Source: PWVB01 sp964530185
Lineage (GTDB): Bacteria; Chloroflexota; Anaerolineae; B4-G1; SLSP01
Length of the DNA stretch: 20,569 bases
Assembly (NCBI GenBank): GCA_964530185.1
Contig: CAZHBB010000048.1
Span: forward strand, 1 to 20,569
Direction of reading: 5' to 3'
This document shows, piece by piece, positions 7,625 to 15,400 of the stretch. Position 1 is the stretch's first letter; every line of letters begins with the position of its first letter. The notes beneath the pieces were generated by a model, which saw nothing but the letters and a program-made list of their open reading frames with translations, was not told the origin of the DNA and did no database searches. Both the position numbers and the translations under genes were made by a program.

Positions 7625-8035
7625 TTAACAGGTATCGGCATCGCTGACGAGCTTGACCCAGATGTTGCGTCGTCGCGGTCCGTCGAACTCTGCCAGGAAG
7701 ATACCCTGCCAATGCCCCAGGTGGAGATCCCCATTGCGAATAAAAATGAAGTGGTCCGAGCCCACCAGCACGGCTTTGATGTGAGCCGGACTGTTACCTT
7801 CCATATGCCGATAGGGCATCTCCTGAGGCGCCAAGCGGTCTAGTACCATAGCGATGTCCTGCTCGACCGTAGGGTCCCAGTTCTCGTTGAGCACCAGCCC
7901 TGCCGTGGTGTGTGGACAGAAGAGGAAGCAGATCCCTTCCGTTACGCCCGCCTCGGCGATGGCGGTTCGGACACGCTCGGTTATGTCAATCAGGTCCACC
8001 TTGCTGCGCGTTTGAGCCTCGATCTTGACGAACAT
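7625..8035 (-). CDS. yjbQ: YjbQ/UPF0047 family protein
   Basis: A 136-residue protein of the YjbQ family, sometimes annotated secondary thiamine-phosphate synthase because E. coli YjbQ has weak activity of that kind; the main physiological role is not settled. Signature residues are visible: PHTTAGLVLNEN (41-52, His42), the GNSPAHIKAVLVG block (80-92, His85), LGHWQGIFLAEFDGPRRR (106-123). The length is normal for the family. The gene lies 42 bases after rpoD and 6 bases before the radical SAM gene, inside a same-strand run. The 42-base gap can form only a weak 5-bp hairpin and no terminator, so read-through from rpoD is expected. Confidence 0.92.
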   Translation of the reverse strand: MFVKIEAQTRSKVDLIDITERVRTAIAEAGVTEGICFLFCPHTTAGLVLNENWDPTVEQDIAMVLDRLAPQEMPYRHMEGNSPAHIKAVLVGSDHFIFIRNGDLHLGHWQGIFLAEFDGPRRRNIWVKLVSDADTC

Positions 8036-8077
8036 GGTCTGATCTACTGGTTACCTTTCACTGTAAGGTTTCCCCAT

Positions 8078-9694
8078 CTATGTGAGGAAATCACGGAGTT
8101 TGCGACTGCGGCCTGGATGTCGAAGTTTGCGCAGGGCCTTGGATTCGATCTGCCGGATGCGCTCCCGGGTCACATTGAAAGCCTGCCCTACCTCCTCCAG
8201 CGTATGAGAACGCCCATCCTTTAGCCCGAATCGCATCTCCAGGACCTCTCGCTCGCGGTCACCGAGTTCATCTAAAATGCTGCGCAGTTGCTCACGGAGC
8301 ATGTGCGTGGAGGTAGCATCCATCGGGCCGGGTAGATTCTCATCCTCGATGAAGTCCGAGAGTTCGCTGTTCTCCTCATTGCCTACCGGGCTTTCCAGCG
8401 ACATGGGTTCCTGTGAGATGCTCATGATGCGGTGAACCTTTGCCACGGCTCGCCGCAGCTTGCGTTCCAGCGGTGGTGGGAGAGGGCGGTGGTCCTGGCG
8501 TGCGGACTTGATGGCCTCCGCGTCAGCCGGGTCCAGCAGATTGAGCTTGAGAGCAATCTCGTCCAGGGTCGGCTCCCGTCCCAGTTCCTGCATAAGCTGG
8601 CGCTGGGTCCGGATCAGTCGGTTGATGGTCTCCACCATATGGACCGGGATGCGGATGGTCCGCGCCTGATCCGCAATCGCACGACTGATAGCCTGTCGGA
8701 TCCACCAGGTTGCATAGGTGGAGAATTTGTAGCCTCGCGTGTAGTCGAACTTCTCCACGGCCCGCAGCAAGCCGATGTTACCCTCTTGGATGAGATCCAG
8801 GAATGAGACCCCTCGCCCGATGTAACGCTTGGCGATGTTGACGACGAGACGGAGATTGGCGCGCACCAGCATCTGCTGCGCTTCGGCAGCTCGCACTTCT
8901 ACCTCTTTCCACCAATCAAAGATCATGGCTTGATCTGTGACGCACCTGCGGACCCTGGGGACGGCAGGCCAGCGGTGATTTTCGGTCAGGTATGCCTGGA
9001 TGCATTCAGCGGTCGCCGGGGGCAAGAGATAGAGAGCGATCGCGGCGCGAAGGAGCTCCAGGACGATTGGTCGCCACACAGGATCATCACCCCATTGGTT
9101 GGGCCCCATGACTCGGTGGAGTGACGATTCATCCTGAGAGAGGAGAACCCGCTGTTGTTGCAGCACCTCTGCCGCGAAGGACTCCACGGATGGGATCTCC
9201 ATGCCCTCCTGTTCAGCCAGCCGCTGTGCATTGCGCCAGGCCGAGCGAGCGTCTTGGTAGAGGTCAATCACCTTGGCCTCGATGACCTCGGGGTCTGGTG
9301 CAGTTGCGATTTCCTGAAGCAATTCCTCTAGGTGAGCCGCGGCTTCCCTGATGATGCACAGCCAGACCTCCTGGTGAGGCTCCAGGAGGTCGACCCGTCC
9401 GATCTCGCGAAGATACATGCGGACTGGATCGTCAATAAGATCCGCAGAGGGCGTGGGGCCGCCGAACTCCCCTTCGATCTCATCTAGCTCATCACTGGAA
9501 GGCTCCAGGTCCAACGTCAGCTCAGGGAGGAGCTCTCTGCTACTTGTCTCCTCTCCGTCCTGTGCTTCGATGACGAGATCATCCATGTCGGCCAAGTCGT
9601 CAGGAATCTCCGGCCTCCCCTCATCCCAATCGTCCCAATCATCTTCGCTCGGTGCTGGGAAACCCACATGAAGATCATCTAAATGACTTTCCAT
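8078..9694 (-). CDS. rpoD: Housekeeping RNA polymerase sigma factor (sigma-70 type)
   Basis: This subunit directs RNA polymerase to -35/-10 promoters. The 538-residue protein has an acidic N-terminal segment (1-85) in place of a clear region 1.1, and region 1.2 DDPVRMYLREIGRVDLLEP (88-106). A non-conserved segment of about 150 residues follows, then regions 2.1-2.4 (about 275-350: RANLRLVVNIAKRY, FLDLIQEGNIGLLRAVEKFDY, YATWWIRQAI). Region 3 starts with RIPVHMVETINRL, and region 4 ends in the helix-turn-helix HTLEEVGQAFNVTRERIRQIE (498-518). Between LGREPTLDEIA and ISQEPMSLESPVG an extra segment of about 30 residues interrupts the usual region 3 helix. It lies 21 bases after dnaG, with GTGGAG upstream of the ATG, the classical dnaG-rpoD arrangement. 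The family is beyond doubt; primary-sigma status rests on region 1.2 and context. Confidence 0.96.
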   Translation of the reverse strand: MESHLDDLHVGFPAPSEDDWDDWDEGRPEIPDDLADMDDLVIEAQDGEETSSRELLPELTLDLEPSSDELDEIEGEFGGPTPSADLIDDPVRMYLREIGRVDLLEPHQEVWLCIIREAAAHLEELLQEIATAPDPEVIEAKVIDLYQDARSAWRNAQRLAEQEGMEIPSVESFAAEVLQQQRVLLSQDESSLHRVMGPNQWGDDPVWRPIVLELLRAAIALYLLPPATAECIQAYLTENHRWPAVPRVRRCVTDQAMIFDWWKEVEVRAAEAQQMLVRANLRLVVNIAKRYIGRGVSFLDLIQEGNIGLLRAVEKFDYTRGYKFSTYATWWIRQAISRAIADQARTIRIPVHMVETINRLIRTQRQLMQELGREPTLDEIALKLNLLDPADAEAIKSARQDHRPLPPPLERKLRRAVAKVHRIMSISQEPMSLESPVGNEENSELSDFIEDENLPGPMDATSTHMLREQLRSILDELGDREREVLEMRFGLKDGRSHTLEEVGQAFNVTRERIRQIESKALRKLRHPGRSRKLRDFLT

Positions 9695-9715
9695 GAGACG
9701 GTCTCCACGTTTGCC

Positions 9716-11563
9716 TCAGCGTTGTGCCAGGGCCACCTGCACCATGCGCAACTCACTAGACAACTGCTGAATCCGTGCGCTGATCTCTGGTTGCGCTGAG
9801 GTCTGTCCCTCAGATTGTGCTGTCGTCAGTGCCACTTGGGCTTCATGAATTGACTCACGCAGTCTGCGCTCACGCAGGCGTAATACTGTGCGAACCACGT
9901 CGCGCTGCCATTGAGAGAGAGGTAGCTCAGGCAAGGCCTCACCCAACCACCTCTGCACCGCCTCTATCATATCCGGAGGCAGTAATTCATCAAGTTCGAG
10001 CTCCGGCTGCTCCAGAAGTTGGCGCCAGGCATACCAGATCATTCGGTAGCCAGTGGAGAAATCATGCTCATCGATGGGATGCAACCCCAGTGAGGTGAGG
10101 CGCTTGTCCACGGCCTTGAGCAGATCTGGATGGTGCATCAGGATCGTCAAGAGATATGCTTCCAAGTCCGACCCTGTGGGCGTCCGCTGTCGCTCACGGA
10201 TCGCAGCCTCGACTCGGATGGCAGCGGCTCGCTCTGTCGCACGCAGTCGGTCGAGCAGCGTGCGTGGGTCGAGCCCCAACGTGGTTGCGATCTCTTGGGC
10301 ATAGGCCTCGCGCTCGATGCTGTCCTGGATGTCACGGAGCAGCGGGAGCATGGCGTCGACGATGCGAGACTTGGTTTTGGGCTCATCTGGATTGCCCTGG
10401 GAGAGGAGCCGGCGGAAGACGAACCTCACAACGGGCTGAGATTGCTCGATGATCGACTCCCACCGCTGCGGGTCTTGCAGGACAATCTCGTCGGGATCCA
10501 GACCGTCTGGAAGTGTCGCCACACGGATCTCCGCTTTGAGCCGTCCTTCGTAGCCGACCAGGCCGCGGGCGTCAAAGACAGGGACCCAATCACGGTCCAG
10601 CACCTGTCTCGCGGTCTCCAGGCCCTGAAGCGTGCCGTGGATGCCTGCGCTGTCAGGGTCAAGGGCCAGGATGAACCGGTGGGTCAGTCGTTGCAACTGT
10701 TTCAGATGTGCCTCAGTGAGAGCTGTGCCCATGGGAGCCACGATGTTCCTGTACCCGGCCTGGTACGGGATCATCACGTCCATATAGCCCTCGACAATGA
10801 CTGCGGCGTCGGTCTCACGGATCCCACGACTGGCCAGATGGAGGCCAAAGAGCACTTTGCTCTTGTCGAAGAGCGGCGTCTGAGGGGAGTTCATGTACTT
10901 GGGCTGCTGATCGCCCAAGGCCCGGCTGCCAAAGGCAATGGGCCGCCCACGCCGATCGTAGATGGGGATCATCACCCGTCCACGGAAACGATCGTAAGTA
11001 CCTCCCCCTTCCCGTTCGATGAGGAGCCCCGCTTTGATCTGCTCCTCCACGCTGTATCCCAGTCCCAGCAGGTGGGTGCGCAATGCATCCCAGGTATCCA
11101 GGCTGTACCCCAGTTGGAAGAGCTCAACCGTCTCCTTCTTGAACCCCCGTCTCCGCAAGTAGTCGCGGGCCTGGCTGGCCTGCGGGGCTGTCATGAGTAA
11201 TGTGTGATAGTATTCGACGGCTGAAGCGATGAGGGATCGTAGACGCTCGGCCTCGTCTTCCGCCTGTACCTGTTGAGGCGTTCGTTTGACAAGCGTGACA
11301 TTGGCCTGGCGGGCAAGTTCCTCGAGGGCAGATCGGAAATCCAGCCCTTCGAGCTCCATGACAAAGGTGAAGATATCACCACCACGATTACAGCCAAAAC
11401 AGTGCCACCGCTGTGTGTCGGGAAAGACGAAGAACGATGGTGTCTTTTCGGTATGGAATGGGCAGAGGCCCTTCAGATAACGTCCGGATTTCTGGAGATG
11501 GACGTGGCGGCCTATCAAATCCACGATGTCCAGGCGTTCTTTTATCTGATCGATGACGCTCAT
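9716..11563 (-). CDS. dnaG: DNA primase
   Basis: DnaG makes the RNA primers for DNA replication. From Met at 11563 the protein is 615 residues. The CHC2 zinc finger has C34, H37, C55 and C58 (CPFH...CFGC). The TOPRIM catalytic domain has VEGYMDV with Glu258 and ALDPDSAG with Asp302 and Asp304. A variable C-terminal helicase-interaction region follows. The frame is open upstream to an ATG at 11603-11605, but that codon lies in the middle of a palindrome and has no ribosome binding site. MSVIDQIKERLDIVDLI is the standard DnaG N-terminus, so the later start is preferred; it too lacks a clear Shine-Dalgarno. A stretch near VLDRDWVPVFDARGLVGYEGRL appears inserted before ATLPDGLDPDE. The gene is followed after 21 bases by rpoD and preceded by DUF503. 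Confidence 0.95.
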   Translation of the reverse strand: MSVIDQIKERLDIVDLIGRHVHLQKSGRYLKGLCPFHTEKTPSFFVFPDTQRWHCFGCNRGGDIFTFVMELEGLDFRSALEELARQANVTLVKRTPQQVQAEDEAERLRSLIASAVEYYHTLLMTAPQASQARDYLRRRGFKKETVELFQLGYSLDTWDALRTHLLGLGYSVEEQIKAGLLIEREGGGTYDRFRGRVMIPIYDRRGRPIAFGSRALGDQQPKYMNSPQTPLFDKSKVLFGLHLASRGIRETDAAVIVEGYMDVMIPYQAGYRNIVAPMGTALTEAHLKQLQRLTHRFILALDPDSAGIHGTLQGLETARQVLDRDWVPVFDARGLVGYEGRLKAEIRVATLPDGLDPDEIVLQDPQRWESIIEQSQPVVRFVFRRLLSQGNPDEPKTKSRIVDAMLPLLRDIQDSIEREAYAQEIATTLGLDPRTLLDRLRATERAAAIRVEAAIRERQRTPTGSDLEAYLLTILMHHPDLLKAVDKRLTSLGLHPIDEHDFSTGYRMIWYAWRQLLEQPELELDELLPPDMIEAVQRWLGEALPELPLSQWQRDVVRTVLRLRERRLRESIHEAQVALTTAQSEGQTSAQPEISARIQQLSSELRMVQVALAQR

Positions 11564-11594
11564 AACCAGCTTGGCCCGCGGATCACATCTGAAT

Positions 11595-11614
11595 AGCCCC
11601 TGCATGCAGGGGCT
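11595..11614. repeat. Perfect 20-bp palindrome ahead of dnaG
   Basis: The half-site AGCCCCTGCA is followed at once by its exact reverse complement TGCAGGGGCT, with no spacer. It abuts the DUF503 stop codon (11615-11617) and ends 31 bases before the preferred dnaG start. As RNA it gives an 8-bp stem with a CAUG loop. No T-run follows on either strand, so it is not a classical terminator. It may be an operator, an attenuator or an RNA processing site. E. coli also carries a regulatory terminator just ahead of dnaG, between rpsU and dnaG. Confidence 0.85.
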
Positions 11615-11899
11615 TCATCGCAGCTCGACTTGCCAGTCGATCACCTCCACGCGGGGGTCATACCCCTCAATCCAATGCACGGCCCTCTCCAGCACCCGGT
11701 GAATGTGCCCGCTCTCATTGGCAACGGCCACTATGGCCACGTCTGCGGATTGCCACACGTCCTGGCGATCGACTTCGGCGGTGGCGACCTCGAATCGCCG
11801 CCGAAGCTGGTGAAGAAGCGGCTTCAGGATGCTGCGTTTGGCTTTGAGAGAGGCGACGCCGGGAAGGTACAATTGCAGTATACACACACCAATGACCAT
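11615..11899 (-). CDS. DUF503 family protein (YlxP-like)
   Basis: A 94-residue protein with the DUF503 pattern: a hydrophobic N-terminal strand MVIGVCILQLYLPGVASLKAKRS, then LKPLLHQLRRRFEVATAEVDRQDVWQSADVAIVAVAN. The fold is a small alpha-beta ferredoxin-like domain. The B. subtilis relative YlxP is encoded near infB and rbfA, but no firm function is known. The ATG has a GGTGATGGG stretch just upstream. The gene lies 129 bases after tatA on the same strand; that interval holds no recognisable gene or clear terminator. It lies directly ahead of the 20-bp palindrome and dnaG. Confidence 0.87.
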   Translation of the reverse strand: MVIGVCILQLYLPGVASLKAKRSILKPLLHQLRRRFEVATAEVDRQDVWQSADVAIVAVANESGHIHRVLERAVHWIEGYDPRVEVIDWQVELR

Positions 11900-12028
11900 G
11901 ACCCATCACCCTATCATTTGCCGCCGGTGTCACGGGTCGCCCAAATGTGATAGCTTGTGGTGAAGCAGCCTTTCTCCATCTGTCACGGAGTGGTAGACGG
12001 AGATACAATCAGTCTGGTGGTCTGCAGA

Positions 12029-12253
12029 TCAGGTGTTCTCCTGCTCCTCGGTGGTTTCCTCTTGGGTCTCCTCGGCGGTCTCCTCTTCCGTTTCTTCCTT
12101 CTTACCCTCACCGGCCGAGACCCCCTCTTTGAAGCCGCGAATCCCTTTCCCCAACTCCGCTCCAATCTTGCCGATGCGACCTGGCCCGAAGATCAGGATG
12201 GCAATAACAAGAATCAGGATCAGCTCAGGCACACCCAAATTGCGAAACAGCAT
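12029..12253 (-). CDS. tatA: Sec-independent translocase TatA/TatE-type subunit
   Basis: A 74-residue twin-arginine translocation component that oligomerises in the membrane to let folded proteins across. There is one short transmembrane segment (about residues 8-22, VPELILILVIAILIF), the hinge FGPGRIGKI (22-30), then an amphipathic helix AELGKGIRGFKEGV (32-45). The tail from residue 50 is almost wholly Lys, Glu and Thr with repeated EET units. Acidic tails are common in TatA. A strong GGAGGAGG lies 5 bases before the ATG. It is the first gene of the minus-strand run and no tatC is visible nearby. The exact TatA, TatB or TatE class cannot be fixed, though the short length and FGP motif favour TatA. 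Confidence 0.93.
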   Translation of the reverse strand: MLFRNLGVPELILILVIAILIFGPGRIGKIGAELGKGIRGFKEGVSAGEGKKEETEEETAEETQEETTEEQENT

Positions 12254-12287
12254 GACTTCCTCCTCCGCGAGTACTTAAGGTGCCCAG

Positions 12288-12315
12288 ATGATACTGGGAT
12301 ACGCACGAAAGGCAA
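12288..12315 (-). promoter_or_regulatory. Candidate promoter for tatA-dnaG-rpoD run
   Basis: On the minus strand TTGCCT (12310-12315) is followed after 16 bases by TATCAT (12288-12293), matching sigma-70 boxes at 4/6 and 5/6. It lies 35 bases ahead of the tatA ATG in the divergent interval. No experimental support; a reasonable best candidate only. Confidence 0.4.
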
Positions 12316-12384
12316 GTGTCTCTGCTTCGGCAACCACTTATCGAGGTGGGATAGCCAGCGCGACGCTGCGCCAGGTCCCTGTGC

Positions 12385-12414
12385 TTGTGTGAAAACAATG
12401 GGCGATGGTACAAT
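12385..12414 (+). promoter_or_regulatory. Candidate promoter for the glcFDE-ldh-rhaB run
   Basis: TTGTGT (12385-12390), an 18-base spacer and TACAAT (12409-12414) precede the GTG start of the fusion gene by about 50 bases. The -10 box matches 5/6, the -35 box only 3/6, which would suit an activated catabolic promoter. Just upstream, CAGCG-CGA-CGCTG (12356-12368) is a small inverted repeat that could be an operator. The divergent 212-base interval holds no gene. Confidence 0.4.
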
Positions 12415-12465
12415 CGCTGGGTGAAGACCGCACGATTGTGTGGGCTGGGTTAGGAGGCGAGATAC

Positions 12466-15400
12466 GTGCCAGATCTAGTTGGGATGTCCACCCCAGAGTA
12501 CCGTGAGTTGCTCAATCAATGTGTCCATTGTGGTCTGTGTCTGGAGGCCTGTCCTACCTATAGCCTGTTTGGGACAGAGATGGATGCGCCTCGAGGCCGC
12601 ATTGCACTGATGCGGGCGGTTGTGCAGGGCCGGATCGATCAGCAAGCCTTCCTCACAGTGTTCGCGGAGCACATCACCCTCTGTCTTGAGTGCCGCGCCT
12701 GTGAGTCTGCCTGTCCCTCTGGAGTGCAGTACGGCAAGTTGATCGAAGGGGCTCGCGTCGCACTCGAAGCCGAGCGTCATCCGGGTCCGCTGGAGAGGTC
12801 TGTGCGTTGGTTAGGAATGCGGGCCTTGATGCCCCGAGTCGACAGGCTCAAGGTGTTGTCGCGGCTCCTGAGGCTGTACGAGGTCTCAGGCCTTCAACGG
12901 GTGGTTCGGATGCTCGGCATCCTGCCTGAGCCACTGGAAGCTATGGAGCGCATCCTACCGCCGATCCCCTCTGCGGCAATGGACTACAGTCATCCTGCGC
13001 CTGCTATCGGCGAGAAGAAAGGCACTGTGGCTTTCTTTTACGGATGTATCCAGGAAGCGTTCTTGAACAACATCAACCGGGCCACGGTGCGGGTTCTGCA
13101 GAGGAATGGCTATGAAGTCCATTTCCCTCTCTCGCAGACCTGTTGCGGTGCAGCGCAGTGGCATACGGGGGATGAGGCGTTCGCGCAGGATCTCGCACGA
13201 CGTAACATCGAGGCCTTTGAGCCTTACGATGTGGTGGTCAACAATGCGGGCGGATGCGGTCTCACACTCAAGGAATATCCTGATCTGTTGAAGGACGATC
13301 CCGAGTATGCGGAGCGAGCGAGGCGATTTGCCTCTAAAATCAAGGACTTTAGTGAGTTTCTCTACGATCATCTCAACGTGCCCCCGAAGGGTGTGTTGCG
13401 GGTGAGGGCGACCTATTCCGATTCCTGCCATCTGCGGCATGGGCAGGGCATCATCGATCAACCCCGTGCTCTATTACGCATGATCCCTGGTCTGGAGCTT
13501 GTCGAGTTGAAGCATCCGGAGCGCTGTTGTGGGAGCGCTGGGATCTACAACATTGTGCGCCATGAGACGGCGACGGCCATCCTTGACGACAAAGTCGCCG
13601 ACATTGCCAGCACCGGCGCTGATGTGGTGGTCACTAGCAACACAGGTTGTCATATGCAGATCCTCGCCGGGGTGCGGCGAGCACACCTCAACACAAAGGT
13701 TCTCCACATCGCTGAGATGCTTGACCTCTCCTATATGTTGGCTGAGCGAGGCAATGGTGAGGTCGCGGCGCGGCTCCGTGCCCCTCTGCGTCACCCCCGT
13801 CCTCTGTTCGGTGCTCCTCAGCTCCCGAAGCGATGGTTGGCGTGGCAGGCCCGGCGTCTGCGGCGTTACCGACGGGGAACGGCTTTGGCATCGCTGGCGA
13901 ACGGGTTAGGGCCCGGTCAGGTGCTTGACGATCCGGTCGAGCTTGTGACCTATCAGGTGGATGGAGGGCTGGACCGGGGGGATCCTGTCGGGGTTGTCTT
14001 CCCCTATAGCACAGACGATGTCCAGAAGGTCATCCTCTGGGCCCGCGATCATGGCGTGCCAGTTGTGGCGCGTGGCGCGGGCACGGGACTATCTGGTGGG
14101 GCCGTGGCGCGCAGAGGTGGTCTCTTGTTGGAGTTCTCGCAGATGAAGCAACTCATCGAACTGGATGTTATGGGGCGTGCTGCGGTAGTTCAGCCGGGGG
14201 TAGTCAATCTGACATTGGATGAAATTGCCAAAGGGGAAGGGCTTTACTTCCCCCCTGACCCTGCCAGTGGACGCGCGGCGACCATTGGGGGGAACATCGC
14301 TGAGAACGCTGGTGGGCCGCACTGCTTCAAGTACGGCGTGACCACCAACTATGTCACCGGCCTGGACGTGGTGCTTGTAGACGGTAGAAAGGTGCGACTG
14401 GGGGGGCGGGCACTTGACTACCCCACCGTCGATTTGGTGGGCTTGATGACCGGTGCCGAGGGTACCCTGGGTGTGATCACCCAGGCCAGCGTGCGTTTGG
14501 TGCGCAATCCACCGGCTGTGCGGACGCTGTTGGCAGCGTTCAACTCCGTGGCTGAGGCAGGGGATGCAGTCTCGGCTGTGATTGCCGCGGGCCTGATCCC
14601 TGCCACATTGGAGATGATGGGACAGCGTATCATGCAGACCATCGAGGCCTACAATCATCCCGGCCTGCCTGTCCATGCCGGGGCAGCTTTGGTAATCGAT
14701 GTCGACGGCTACCCTGACAGTGTGGAGCCGCAGCTTGAAGAGGTAAGCGCGGTGCTCCGGGAGCATGGCGCAATTGAGTTGCATGTGGCACAGTCGGAGG
14801 AGGAACGGGAGCGTATCTGGTATGCCCGCAAGAGCGCTGCGGGAGCCATGGCGCGGTTGGCGGTGGACCACTACACTGTGGATGGTTCGGTGCCGCGCAG
14901 CAAACTTGCCGACACACTGCGTCAGGTCATCCAAATCTGTGAGGACCTGGATCTCGAGGTCCTTTTCCTCCTGCATGCGGGGGATGGCAACTTGCACCCC
15001 ATGGTCCTGGTCCCCGACCCAGAGGATGAGGCGTTCATTGCCCGGCTTCGGGAGGGCGGGCGTCGCATGGCGGAACTGTTTGTCGCCCAGGGGGGATCGA
15101 TTACAGGTGAGCATGGCGTTGGCATCGAGAAGCAGGCATTTATGCCCCTGATGTATGGACCCGAAGAGCTGTCAGCCATGCGGGAGATCAAGGAGATCTT
15201 CGACCCGTCGGAGTTGCTCAACCCTGACAAGGTGTTCCCGCCGAATGCGGATGCGATGACCTGTGTCCCGCCTCTCGTCCATGCGGCGCCGATGGCGGTG
15301 GCCGGAGAGGAGGTGGCGCCTTCAAGCGCGGAGGAGGTATCTCAAGTCCTATGCGGGTTGGCGGCTGCGGGGAAACACGTTCGAGTGATAGGGGGAGGGA

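Noticed and set aside
10130..11200. 356-codon open frame on the plus strand opposite dnaG
   Set aside because: It is antisense to a fully motif-supported primase, has no recognisable domain and no good ribosome binding site; such shadows are common in GC-rich genes.
11564..11605. 14-residue N-terminal extension of DnaG
   Set aside because: The ATG lies in the centre of a palindrome without a ribosome binding site; DnaG proteins start at MSVID.
14466..14485. 8-bp hairpin in the GlcD part
   Set aside because: It falls on codons of the conserved GTLGVIT motif, so protein constraint explains much of it.
14089..15114. 341-codon open frame on the minus strand opposite the GlcD part
   Set aside because: Antisense to a conserved FAD-binding domain, with low-complexity His/Gln-rich translation and no family resemblance.
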